From assembly GCA_002104935.1 (NCBI GenBank), contig MCGT01000032.1:1-64000 (forward strand): DNA of 64,000 nt, read 5' to 3'. The translations under genes were made by a program, and so were the position numbers. The notes beneath the pieces are model-generated. The model worked only from the letters and a program-made list of their open reading frames with translations. It was not told where the DNA came from and ran no database searches. This document shows, in pieces, positions 10,368-19,888 of this stretch. Origin of the DNA: Hesseltinella vesiculosa. Its lineage: Eukaryota; Mucoromycota; Mucoromycetes; Mucorales; Cunninghamellaceae. Every line of letters begins with the position of its first letter. The first letter of the stretch is position 1.

Positions 10368-12176
10368 TTATTGGGAAGGACTCGTGCCAGGTACAATTAT
10401 TTTGTTCCCATTGATTGAGATCGATAGAGCTTGCTCCCCAATAACCAAGATACGATCGTGGAATTTTGTGTCATATTCCGTCGTAATGGGTACAAATCGA
10501 CGACCATCGAATGTAAACCGTACATGGTCCAAGACCCCATTTGCACTTGGTCCTTGGAAAACAAGACAGCGCTTAATATCGCGGTTTTCAGGTCTTGATA
10601 AGCCTATGGATGGGAGGTCATGCGGATGACGGTACGGCGAAAGTATATGGGGAAATTTGATTTGTATGTCTTGCCATTTATGGCGACAGCCACGGCTACC
10701 AACAGCTAAAGTAGGCAGGTCGGCTGATGTGTGGGATGTTGTATAATGGCATGAAGTAAAGTGAAATTGAGTTAATTCTGGACAAGCAGTAAATATCGAA
10801 TCGAGGTGGCGGTGGTTAACATGAACCGAGGTCAAAACAAGTGAAGTGAGGTGGCTATGTCCAAACTTTTTTTCTGTAGAAGTGGAAAGCTCCATGCCAC
10901 CAATGGTCAGCTGCCGCAAACTTGCACAATGGTAGAGTAGCAGACATGCGTCGAGTTGGCAAGGGGGCTGCTTACTGGATGTATATCCCTGGTGTTGGAT
11001 AGACAAGTGGCGGAGGCGAGTGAGAGCAGTGAACGCAGTGTAAAATGAGAGCGGCGGAGTTGAAGACACCGGTGGTATCGATAGGTTTGTCATTTGTGTA
11101 AAGGCATGGTGTTGAGTCAAGGTATCAAGGAGAGCATTAGCTGACTGAAAGGCATCGACGGGATAGAACGCTCGAACTGAAGTCAAGGCGCAGGGTCTAG
11201 TCGGGAAATTGGCTCCGCTTGGAACGGTTGCATCTGGGGCTGCTGGGGGTAAATTTCGAAGAAACACATCACCCCAGGGAATCGAAAGAAAATAAATGCT
11301 TTGAAGGGCATGGCAGGCGCTAGCCCACAATGCGACTGAGGCCAGGAACGCGTCGTTTTCTTGGGTTTCGGCATTCCTTTGATCGCTTCGACATCGCCGC
11401 ACGAGCCTGTGCTTGATCTCCATAGAAGACACATGCTTATATTTTTGAGCAAAGAAGGAAATCCATGGAGATAACGCCGCCTTGTCAAACTGCCTGAATG
11501 CAATGTTTAATGAGGTGACCATCGATGCATCAAATGTCGTCAATGAGGAAACGAGTTGATTCTCTCCGAGAGAGAAAACATCGAGATCAAGTACCCGCAC
11601 GTTTGGGCACATTAGGTGCAGTAGTTGCAAGTCCCCAATGGTCAAATGAAGTCGTGGGCAATTCAGACTGAGAGAGCAAAGACCGGAAAAGGCCGAAGTC
11701 GGAGTAGCCATGTCCAAAAGCGTAGCCGATCTACCGTTGTGTAGCGAGAGACTGGATAAATATGGTAAAAGACAGCCTGTTCGGGTGTCAGCGGATGGGC
11801 TTCTCGCGTGCGACGTGAGTGGATGTTGAATACACATGGAGTGGCATGTGGAAGCAGAAGGAGCAGGGAAAAATTGGCACTGGATATTTTGTAGTCGCGG
11901 GCACATATTGAAGAGGTGTTTTTGCTCTTCCATAATCAGCTCACATTTGGTGACATCTAGATCTCGAATATTCCTTCGTAGTTCAAGAGACATGCCCTGC
12001 AGCGTTTGCGAAAACAGCACATATTTGTAACGGCTTGCAGGTGCACATTTGCGATAGAGCGTGACAAACCACAAGCTGTACCATTCTCGAGAAACAAATA
12101 AGCATTGATAGCGGTCATTTGTGTCCAAGCGATATTCAATGAGTCTAAACAATTCAGCTGGAAATGAGTGCAGCAT
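10368..12176 (-). CDS. F-box/leucine-rich-repeat protein
   Basis: Intronless, 602 residues, started at MLHSFPAELFRLI (12176). The frame stays open upstream but codes only poly-Phe/Lys from a homopolymer, so the start was set at the F-box. Residues 1-45 form an F-box (FPAELFRLIEYRL...CLFVSREW), which would bind Skp1 in an SCF ubiquitin ligase. The rest has irregular leucine-rich repeats (for example LPYLSSLSLHN, LCSLSLNCPRLHL, NVRVLDLDVF, LRQLTIGGMEL) likely to bind substrates. Mucorales genomes carry many such genes, and the substrate cannot be inferred. The 5' leader has a perfect 9-bp hairpin at 12241-12264. Confidence 0.75.
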   Translation of the reverse strand: MLHSFPAELFRLIEYRLDTNDRYQCLFVSREWYSLWFVTLYRKCAPASRYKYVLFSQTLQGMSLELRRNIRDLDVTKCELIMEEQKHLFNMCPRLQNIQCQFFPAPSASTCHSMCIQHPLTSHARSPSADTRTGCLLPYLSSLSLHNGRSATLLDMATPTSAFSGLCSLSLNCPRLHLTIGDLQLLHLMCPNVRVLDLDVFSLGENQLVSSLTTFDASMVTSLNIAFRQFDKAALSPWISFFAQKYKHVSSMEIKHRLVRRCRSDQRNAETQENDAFLASVALWASACHALQSIYFLSIPWGDVFLRNLPPAAPDATVPSGANFPTRPCALTSVRAFYPVDAFQSANALLDTLTQHHAFTQMTNLSIPPVSSTPPLSFYTAFTALTRLRHLSIQHQGYTSSKQPPCQLDACLLLYHCASLRQLTIGGMELSTSTEKKFGHSHLTSLVLTSVHVNHRHLDSIFTACPELTQFHFTSCHYTTSHTSADLPTLAVGSRGCRHKWQDIQIKFPHILSPYRHPHDLPSIGLSRPENRDIKRCLVFQGPSANGVLDHVRFTFDGRRFVPITTEYDTKFHDRILVIGEQALSISINGNKIIVPGTSPSQ

Positions 12177-12178
12177 TT

Positions 12179-12209
<31 letters not shown>

Positions 12210-13470
12210 GAGAAAGAAGTACGATAGCAACAACAAACGAGGCCTCCTTCGAGAAAAGGAGGCCGTCATTTATTTGTTTATAGAGAGAAAAGAAAGTTCG
12301 TGAAGTTCTTTGTAACGCGCCCTGATTTTTTAAAGTGCACTTGGCATGGAAACTCTATCGCAAGAACAACATAAAAAAAAAGGAGAAAATCAATTGGGAA
12401 AAAGGCGTCTGAAAATCAAATGAAGGCGTATGCAAACGCCGCCTGCTCTCATCACTCATTGCAAAATGTCACAAGGTGAGGATAGAAAGACAACGGCGAC
12501 ATAGCCAATAGACCACATTCAAGCTTTTCACCATGCGTATTTCCAGAGCCAGGGTTCTCCTTGATCGACTTCAGGGGAAACCGCTTTCTGCTCTTGATTT
12601 CTCATTCTGATCAGAGGGTCATGTGCTCACTCTCCAACCTTTTTCTTTTCCTTAGCCTTTTTAGTCTCTTCTCTCAGAAATCATGGCTGCCCAGCCATTT
12701 TGCAAGGAAGGCCCATCTTTTTTTAGGTAAGCCTAGTTCTTCACTGTCTTATCCAAGTGCCGTATAATTTTAACTGTCAATATTTCCCATTAAGTACCAA
12801 TTCCAAGTACAGTTTGGTGTGAATCATATCATCTGCCATCCTCTCCCACTATGTACCAAAAACGCAACGGCTGGAGCTGGCCACCCTCCCAGCACACGCT
12901 GCGCTTGACCAGAATTGAATCTCAGCCGCAGTAAACAGGTCAACCAGTAACCATGGTGGGTAAGCCTAGGCGCACTTTTTTTCTTTTGTTTGTTTGTTTT
13001 TTCAATGAAAAACTTGGAATCTCTGTTGACAACCGCTAAATGGCCTAGTCTAAAATGCAATGAGGATGCTTGGTGCAAGGTAATCTATTATTGGCATACT
13101 TGTTGTATGCTAATCCTCGGAAAAGAGTACAAAAAAAGAGCAGCAACTCACTCTTTTTATCTCTTTTGTTTGTTTACTTCAAGAAGTTATCATCTGGGCC
13201 CTGATGGACAATGTTACGTTATGAATGTGTTGTTGCCTGATATCAAGTAAGTCTGACGCATGAAAAAAGAAGCAAGGCTTACATAGTTTTTTTCAACTTC
13301 TTTTCAAAAGGCTACCGTGATGTCTCGAGTCCACATGCATGTTGCAGACTGTCCTAGCAAGGAACTTGCCTTCTGGTGGCGCGCCCGTACATGACGGATC
13401 AATAGATCTCTGATTGTGCCCGTGTTTGCCATGGGAATTTAATTATCTACGGATAGTTAGCTGACTGCTT
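12177..13470. other. Gene-free stretch with dispersed repeats
   Basis: Contains an A-rich run (12186-12209), the hairpin above, an inverted copy (12475-12540) of the segment at 2495-2572, and a short plus-strand piece near 12683-12726 that weakly resembles the start of the dispersed family seen at 3.1 and 14.4 kb. Short frames with splice-like borders exist (for example 13000-13080), but I could not join them into a protein. Confidence 0.5.
12241..12264 (-). promoter_or_regulatory. Hairpin in the presumed 5' leader of the F-box gene
   Basis: A perfect 9-bp stem (GGCCTCCTT / AAGGAGGCC) with a 6-nt loop lies 65 bp upstream of the start codon. Being GC-rich within AT-rich surroundings, it could fold in the mRNA leader or be a palindromic protein site. 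Function is inferred only. Confidence 0.35.
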
Positions 13471-13471
13471 C

Positions 13472-13622
13472 ATGATGTGGTGTGGTGGTGCCTTGGTGTG
13501 GTGATGCCTTGGTGTGGTGGTGCCTTGGTGTGGCGGTGCCTTGGTGTGGCGGTGCCTTGCTATGAAGGTGCCTTGGTGTGGTGGTGCCTTGCTATGAAGG
13601 TGCCTTGGTGTGGTTGTCTCTT
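13472..13622 (+). repeat. GT-rich minisatellite
   Basis: About eight degenerate copies of an 18-bp unit of the type GGTGCCTTGGTGTGGTG in tandem. Some copies read CTATGAA in place of GTGTGGT. The repeat stays open in one frame, but no gene context supports coding. Confidence 0.8.
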
Positions 13623-14880
13623 TGCGTCATCCTGCATCGCTAAAGGATGGCGGGTGGTGGTGGGCCTTCCTCTCTCCTCTTGGAGTCAGTTGATTGGTGT
13701 GCCAGTCCTTTTCATTGGCACACTTTTTTTTTTATTCACAATAAAAGATGTTTACTTGCATCTCGTTCTTTACTGAATTTTATGACTGAAAAAATAAGCA
13801 CATTTAACTACCCAATGCTTTAGAATGAATGGATCAATGTCAAAATTTTCACGGATGCAGAAAAATCATAAATGAAGGTCATCATTCTATGCTGGTTCAA
13901 CGTGGCCGACGCTGTAGGCACTGGGCTACTGCCAGCCTTTGCCAACCTTGCCCGCCCACCTGCCCGATACTGATTCCCTCATATCACCTTCAATATTGCT
14001 CCTTTTTTCATGCGCTTTGGTTCTATGGATAGCTGTGAAGGTTAGCTTTCTAACGGTGCCATTGGAAGAGCGGAAAAAATGATATTGGGATTTTTTTCCG
14101 GGCCAAGAGAAGAGACACTCTCCGGAAAAAAAGAAAAAAAAAAAAAAAAAAGAGAAAATTGTTAGAGGTTGGGCTTGGACGCAGCTTACGGCAGGCAAGT
14201 TTGGGCAGGAGAAAGCTTGGTCTAGCTCTGGAGGAAGTGATCGAGGAGGGTTGTGATTTTTAACACTGGTCAATTCTCACCAAGGGCGATCAGCCCGAGC
14301 AGTTTGGAGGTGGAGGTCCCTTTTTTTTTTGGCTGAAAAAAGAAAACCATGTCGGACATTGTAATTTTTTTTTTTTTTTTTTTTCGTTTTGCCTTTTTTT
14401 TTAGGCTGGGGAAAAGGAGGTCCCAAAAACTACTTGATACCAAATTGGCTGGGCAACCTTCATAGATTGACTTGATTTTTTCACTATCCATATATTGCAT
14501 TAAAACCTGAACCCATGCAAAATTTAATCTTGATTCATTCATTCAAAACTGCAATAGAGTAATATCTTTTTTTGTAAAAAGCAAAGGGTCTCTCTGGCGA
14601 CCAGGCCAAAAAATCCTCCATTTTCATCAAAAATTTAAGCGTCCAATCTTTTGCATGTACCGGTACAGTCAATATCATTTAAACTTATAGTTTGATAAAG
14701 TTATAACTTGTATTTTTGCTGACACTGAGACGTTGCACAGGGCTTAAGCATGGTTACGCTCAGCCGATAGTGAAAAAAACTTGTAACTTTTAGTTTTCTG
14801 TGATGGATAATTAAATCTCCGAATTCCTAATATAATTTTTTTTTCGAGTCGTGGCTTTCTTCGCAGGCAGAATTGGCTGC
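13623..14880. other. Gene-free stretch with a dispersed repeat copy
   Basis: No supported gene. Long A/T homopolymers occur at 14128-14150 and 14365-14400. About 14330-14530 is a minus-oriented copy of the dispersed repeat whose plus-oriented copy lies at 3030-3215. Confidence 0.5.
14330..14530 (-). repeat. Dispersed repeat family, copy 2
   Basis: Read on the minus strand: GAAGGTTGCCCAGCCAATTT, then GGGACCTCCTTTTCCCCAGC and an A run, colinear with the copy at 3030. Confidence 0.65.
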
Positions 14881-15889
14881 GATGACAATTTTAACATCGG
14901 TGTTTAAAACCCCACAAAAAAGATGTCAGATCTATGAGCTACCCACGCGCAGAAAAAAAAACATGGCGATGGTATACAAACGTACAGAAGGTTTCGAAAA
15001 AAAAATTGAAGGCGCAAAATATACTGTACTCTCCCAGAAAAAATCTGAATGGAAAAATGATATACAAAAAAAAACTGTTCTAGTTCACTTGGATTAAGCT
15101 TGGGAATGTTGTTTTAAGGACAGAGTGCGCTCATCTCGAAAAAAAAATTGGTCTCCAGGACACGCGTGAAAACCGTCAAAGTCTGAAAAAGCAATTGCGG
15201 GGACGGGAACCAAGTCATCCCGGGTTCGAAAAAAAACCCATATTTAGACATGGCAAGAAAAGTGTAATGTTTAAGCAAATACTTGCCTTCAAAGGGAATG
15301 AAAATAATTGTGAGCGATATATTTTTCTTTATATGGGTGATGGATTTTTTGAAAATATACTTTCTAAAAAAGTAGCAATTATACATTTTAGGAAAGTATA
15401 TTTTCAAAAAATCCATCACCCATATAAAGAAAAATATATCGCTCACAATTATTTTCATTCCCTTTGAAGGCAAGTATTTGCTTAAACATTACACTTTTCT
15501 TGCCATGTCTAAATATGGGTTTTTTTTCGAACCCGGGATGACTTGGTTCCCGTCCCCGCAATTGCTTTTTCAGACTTTGACGGTTTTCACGCGTGTCCTG
15601 GAGACCAATTTTTTTTTCGAGATGAGCGCACTCTGTCCTTAAAACAACATTCCCAAGCTTAATTCAAGTGAACTAGAGCCGTTTTTTTTTATGCATCATT
15701 TTTCCTTTGATTTTTTTTCTAGAAGAGTATTTTCACCTCTAATTTTTTTTTTCGAAATCTTTGTGTACCTTTGTATACCTTTGCCGTGTTTTTTTTTTAT
15801 TTTCTGCGCGCAGAGTTGACAAGATAGTTCAGTTCATACGATCTGACATCAATTTTTGGGTTTTAAATGCCGATGTTAAAATTGTCATC
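14881..15889. repeat. Long near-perfect palindrome (foldback-like)
   Basis: Two arms of about 485-500 bp in inverted orientation around a spacer of about 27 bp (15365-15391). The inner part of the arms (about 15090 to 15665) reads as almost identical. The outer part is diverged by substitutions and small indels, and the outermost blocks GATGACAATTTTAACATCGG (14881) and its complement (15889) still match. The right arm ends where the transposase relic begins. Open frames on both strands here are mirror images, not genes. Confidence 0.9.
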
Positions 15890-16889
15890 GTCTACCCAAT
15901 GGATATAACTGGGTTTACAGAAACCAAAAAGCCTGGATGACCAGTGATGTGTTCCTGCACTGCACTGTAGAAATATGCTCAATAATTGACAAAAGGCATC
16001 GTGGCCAAAAATGCTTCCTGATCTTGGACAATGCTCCAACTCATAAAATTGATGATGAGCTGAAAAATTGCCTTGGAAATGTAGAAATAATATTTTCACC
16101 TCCTAACACGACCAGCCAGTACCAACATCTTGATGCTGGTATCATCCAGTCGTTTAAACGACATTATTGGTAAATATAAATGGCTGGTGTGTGATGCAGT
16201 GACTCAATTTTTATTTTTTTTTTATCAGCAAAAAGCTCATGGAGCTTGTCCTTCGCACTGCAGAAAGCCCTCTCAGCATGAATGAAAGGGAGTGTCCTTT
16301 ACAAAATCAATGCCAAGACAACGATTTTCATTACAATAATGGCGTGGAACGATATCACGCCTGTGGCCATTAAAAACTGCATCGTAAAAACAGGGATTTT
16401 TGAAGCCCCTCCTCCGACGGCGCAAGATCACTAGAACGCGAAGACATGGCCAGCAATGAAGGCATGACTCAGTCAACGGACGCCACTATCGCAAGACTCA
16501 GAAATGCCGGCCTCCCGAAAGGCATCATGGACGATATTACCTCTGCCAGTGAAATTGACCTTGACAGTTTAGCCTTCCTAACGCCCTGGGATACTGGCAA
16601 AGACGTTACAGTCACCGATTTGATGTTCTTGTTCAACTTGGAGAACGACAATGCTGATGGTACCAGCCATGGATTTGACATGGACACAGAAGAGAAACGA
16701 TTGGAAGAGGGCAATAGCGTGGACGATGGGTCTACCGTACATTCACATCAATCGAGGTCCTTCATCGCTTTACCATGCTTGTCAACAACACCATGGATGC
16801 AATTCCTTTCAACAATGAAACGGAAATGGAACTGTCGATTGTATTGGGAAAATTTTGCCTCTGAACTAAAGTCAACAATCAAAAGCTGA
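15880..16889 (+). pseudogene. Relic of a pogo/Tigger-type (DDE_1) transposase
   Basis: A frame entering from the palindrome reads NQKAWMTSDVF, then FLILDNAPTH (second catalytic Asp in LDN) and FSPPNTTSQYQHLDAG, the DDE_1 signature of pogo/Tigger/CENP-B-like transposases. An intron-like gap (about 16172-16228) follows FKRHYW. The next piece KKLMELVLRTAE must change frame to reach MAWNDITPVAIKNC, the usual C-terminal segment of this family, and a further frame (16446-16889) carries an acidic tail. The N-terminal DNA-binding domain and first catalytic Asp are missing. With the frame breaks this is a dead copy. Confidence 0.8.
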
Positions 16890-17111
16890 TTGAAGCAAAA
16901 ACAATGTTTCTGCTTTTTTCCCCCATATTAAAAAACGCACTTTTCGTGTCACTCTTTTTGGTCATCTATGTTACACGGAAATACCAATGAAGATTTTTAT
17001 CAGTTTAAATGGTATTGACTGTAGTATGCCAAAGATTGCTCGCAGAGCAGGAAATTTGTTCTGGGATGGCGATCTGATGGATAAAAGATCTTTTATATTT
17101 TGATATAGGCG

Positions 17112-18538
17112 TTATTGGGGAATCATGTTGAGAAGTTGCTGCCGTTGTCGAAGAGACTCTGTTTGCCAGTTTTGTGCTTGGTCTTTGACATGTTGCATTT
17201 GTGAAGTAACCCAAAACGAGTCGTGGGGATCATGGGTATGCTGTTGCTGCATGCTTAGCTCCTTGGACATAGTGTAGAGCCTGAAAGCAAGAATGACGTG
17301 TGAGAGAACCAAGACGACTGCAGTAACAACAAGAAACGGGTGATATGATCGGTTGAGATGCAAATTGCCGTCTTCGGCAGCTGGGCGGTGTCTTTCAGCT
17401 GATGGAGTTGAGTGTCGGCGATGGTCGTACGAATTCGTAGCGGTTGCTCCGGAAGTCGCGCTCGAAGGATGTGGTAGGCTGATCCTAACTGTCTTTTCCG
17501 TCTCTGCATGGGGGGTATCTTGATCGGGCCATGTCACTCGTTGCTCTGAAAGGATTTAAGATGATGATCAGGCTGAATTTTTAACAATGGGGCCGCCGGG
17601 ATTTAAAATTACCTGTGTTGCCGATGGTCTGCGCTCGTCGCCTTGTCAGCAGTTGGCGTGGTGAAGTAGGTGTCGCGGATGTGCTTCGCCTTTCGACAGG
17701 GGATGCTTTGTAGACCTGAGGCTGTGTTACGTGAACCGGCTCTTCTGGCTGAGAGCCTGAGGTCAGCTGGCCGGCGCTGTTGGAATCCATAGTCGTTGAG
17801 GGAGTTGGAGGATAAACTTGGTGCCAAACGTCCAGAAGTTGAAAGTAAGCATCATCTCGGGACGATATGGACGTCAAGAATGAAGTAAACGCGTACTAGC
17901 AGAAACAAGAATGAGCCAGGGTATCAACGATGTAGCCACGGAAACGGCAATACCTTTTCACCGTCGTTCACCGTAATTTGGACAACTCGGGGCATCCACC
18001 GGACGGTCCGCACCCGTTCGATATTTTTAATCTGTTGGATATGGAGCTCCACCTTTTAGGTGTAAATGAGGTGAGTCATTCTCATTTAGGGTGCAGTGTA
18101 CTATACAGTATGACTTACACTTGTAACATAGCCAAGGATATTGGATTTGAAGCAGACGTGCTGCTTGGAGACATAGAGTCGGCCTTGAAGCTGGACATCC
18201 TTTTGCAGAGCGCACTTGAAGTCTAGTTGTAACATGAGTTTTGCAGCCAGGTACAAGAAAATTCATTTCATACCTTGAATTAAGTGTTCTTCCAAAGGGA
18301 CCGATTTGAAATTCATGTGGAAGTCTTTATCGCGAGAGCTAAATGAGGATGTGGGAGTCGCTGCCGGGAGCGTTTCTTCGCTGATAGAGGTTCGAGTTTT
18401 GGTGGATTGATTGTCGTCGTCAAAGGTTGTATCTACTGTACTTTCAGATAGTAATCTAGATGACCGTGACATACGATATTTCCATCGTAGAGACCGGTTA
18501 CGACCAAATGAATCTGTATCTTTATCGTCTTTGGCCAT
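17112..18538 (-). CDS. GRAM-domain protein with C-terminal membrane anchor
   Basis: Five exons read from 18538: 18274-18538, 18119-18222, 17954-18052, 17613-17895 and 17112-17545, in phase to 394 residues. Residues about 75-190 form a GRAM domain: FHMNFKSVPLEEHLI, CALQKDVQLQGRLYVS, VCFKSNILGYVT, IKNIERV, then YAFTSFL and the conserved DDAYFQLLDVWHQVY. A Ser/Thr/Pro-rich linker leads to one hydrophobic helix (HPFLVVTAVVLVLSHVILAF) near the C-terminus. GRAM proteins sit at ER-plasma membrane contacts and bind lipids. I see no VASt (START-like) sterol-transfer domain between GRAM and anchor, so it is closer in layout to GRAMD2-type tethers than to Lam/Ysp sterol transporters. It diverges from the hydrolase gene across a 95-bp gap. 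Confidence 0.8.
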
Positions 18539-18563
18539 GAATAAAAAAAAAGTAGAAAAAGTT

Positions 18564-18607
<44 letters not shown>

Positions 18608-18633
18608 CCTTTTTTTCTACGACTTGAGATGCT
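18539..18633. promoter_or_regulatory. 95-bp bidirectional promoter with a 41-nt T run
   Basis: The two ATGs (18538 minus, 18634 plus) are separated by 95 bp, of which 18567-18607 is uninterrupted T. Poly(dA:dT) tracts exclude nucleosomes in fungal promoters, so a shared open region is likely. Confidence 0.6.
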
Positions 18634-19776
18634 ATGTCTAGCACAATAATACCGCGTTCAAAAAAACTGTTTGTAGACCTGCCAAATTGGAAACTACTGA
18701 CCCGGATTGATCCACAGAGATCAGAAGTCACCGTTTATGTTAAAGGTTCTGCCACACGACGTTGTAACAATTGATGCGACGCCAGTAACCATTTTTTTTA
18801 ATTGTAGGCTTTTTAGCTGAAGGCGAATCGGTTGATAACTTTTCAGATTGGCTACATTCACACCGGCTTCTTGTCCTGAGCAGGCAGCATCGATGGGGAT
18901 CAGCTGCTCTTGGGTACGACAAGAGATCGATCTGAAAGAATCGATGAACGAAGCCCATGAAAATAGGAGCTCACGCTTTGTCATTTCGTTGAATCTCCTA
19001 GGTATTCCTGGCCCTCTGGTTCCTCGTCCCACCATATACCCATTCCTTTGGCAACTGTTGGCTCAGCTGCGTACTTAGTAGGCAGGAATCTACAGCGGCT
19101 TCGGCATCTTCGGCTGCCTACGCCAGCGTCGGTTGTTGGCGCTTTGGCGATCGACACCGGCTTACATTTGGGCCGCATGGCATATCAATTCCATGTAGCG
19201 AAAAAGGAAAGCCAAGACAGAGCAGAAACGCTTGCATGGCGCTTGCTGGAACTGCGGAGGAAATATGATGTCGTGCGCGTGGTTGGCCACTCTCTCGGCT
19301 GCCGCCATATTGTGGAAGCATGTTCTCTGATGCAGATGGATCAAAGGTTTCGCGACACCACGAAAACGAGAGCCGGCAGAGCGAATCTCAACTGACTCTT
19401 TTTTTTTTGCGGGGGGAGTAGGCCCAACGAGATCCACTTATGCGCGCCAGCATTGATCAGGGAAGATATCTTACCTTGGGTAACTGAAGGCTCCGGAGGT
19501 TTAGGACAAGGCAACACGATGATATACTACTCTCATAAAGACATTACTCTTGGCATCCTCTTCCGCGCTATCCTCGGAGGTTCACAGGCGGTTGGCGAAA
19601 TAGGCTTGCCAGGTGAACGCCTTGATCCGTCTGTGTTGACTGTGGACGCCAGCAGCTCTTTGGGGGGATTCTACGTTGGAGCCCACACGGACTACAGCAA
19701 CAAATTTCACTTTTTTTGTGCTTCCCCGCCCGCCTCCCTTTGCTCGCAGGGATCCGAATTGAAAAAGGAAGACTAA
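18634..19776 (+). CDS. Alpha/beta-hydrolase with GHSLG nucleophile elbow
   Basis: Exons 18634-18745, 18808-18913, 19002-19346 and 19422-19776 join in phase. Introns start GTTCTG, GTACGA and GTTTCG, all weak donors. Landmarks: VTVYVKGFLAEGE and WLHSHRLL, a glycine-rich segment (PIPLATVGSAAYLVGR), then VRVVGHSLGCRHIVEACSLM with the catalytic-type Ser in GHSLG, and NEIHLCAPAL after it. A later YYSHKD may hold the acid. The family contains lipases and esterases; the substrate is unknown. The C-terminus is uncertain: instead of the stop at 19776, a 32-nt intron-like gap before 19750 would lead to a more protein-like tail ending at about 19823. Confidence 0.7.
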
Positions 19777-19888
19777 AAGACGTTTATGCAAAAATCGATA
19801 GAAGGGTAGTCATGCTGGTATGAGATAATGAAGGAATGAGAGATGCATTCGATATGCAAAATGGGTAGAGTGGATGCAGTGGCGGGAC

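Noticed and set aside
12177..12269. N-terminal extension of the F-box protein
   Set aside because: Codes only basic and poly-Phe/Lys sequence from a homopolymer; the F-box begins a few residues after the Met at 12176.
15180..15240. tRNA-like GGGTTCGAA block
   Set aside because: No acceptor stem or A box around it; part of the palindrome. No tRNA or rRNA gene was recognised anywhere in the window.
15114..15473. Two frames of 119 and 90 codons facing each other
   Set aside because: They are the same sequence read on both arms of the palindrome and show no protein family.
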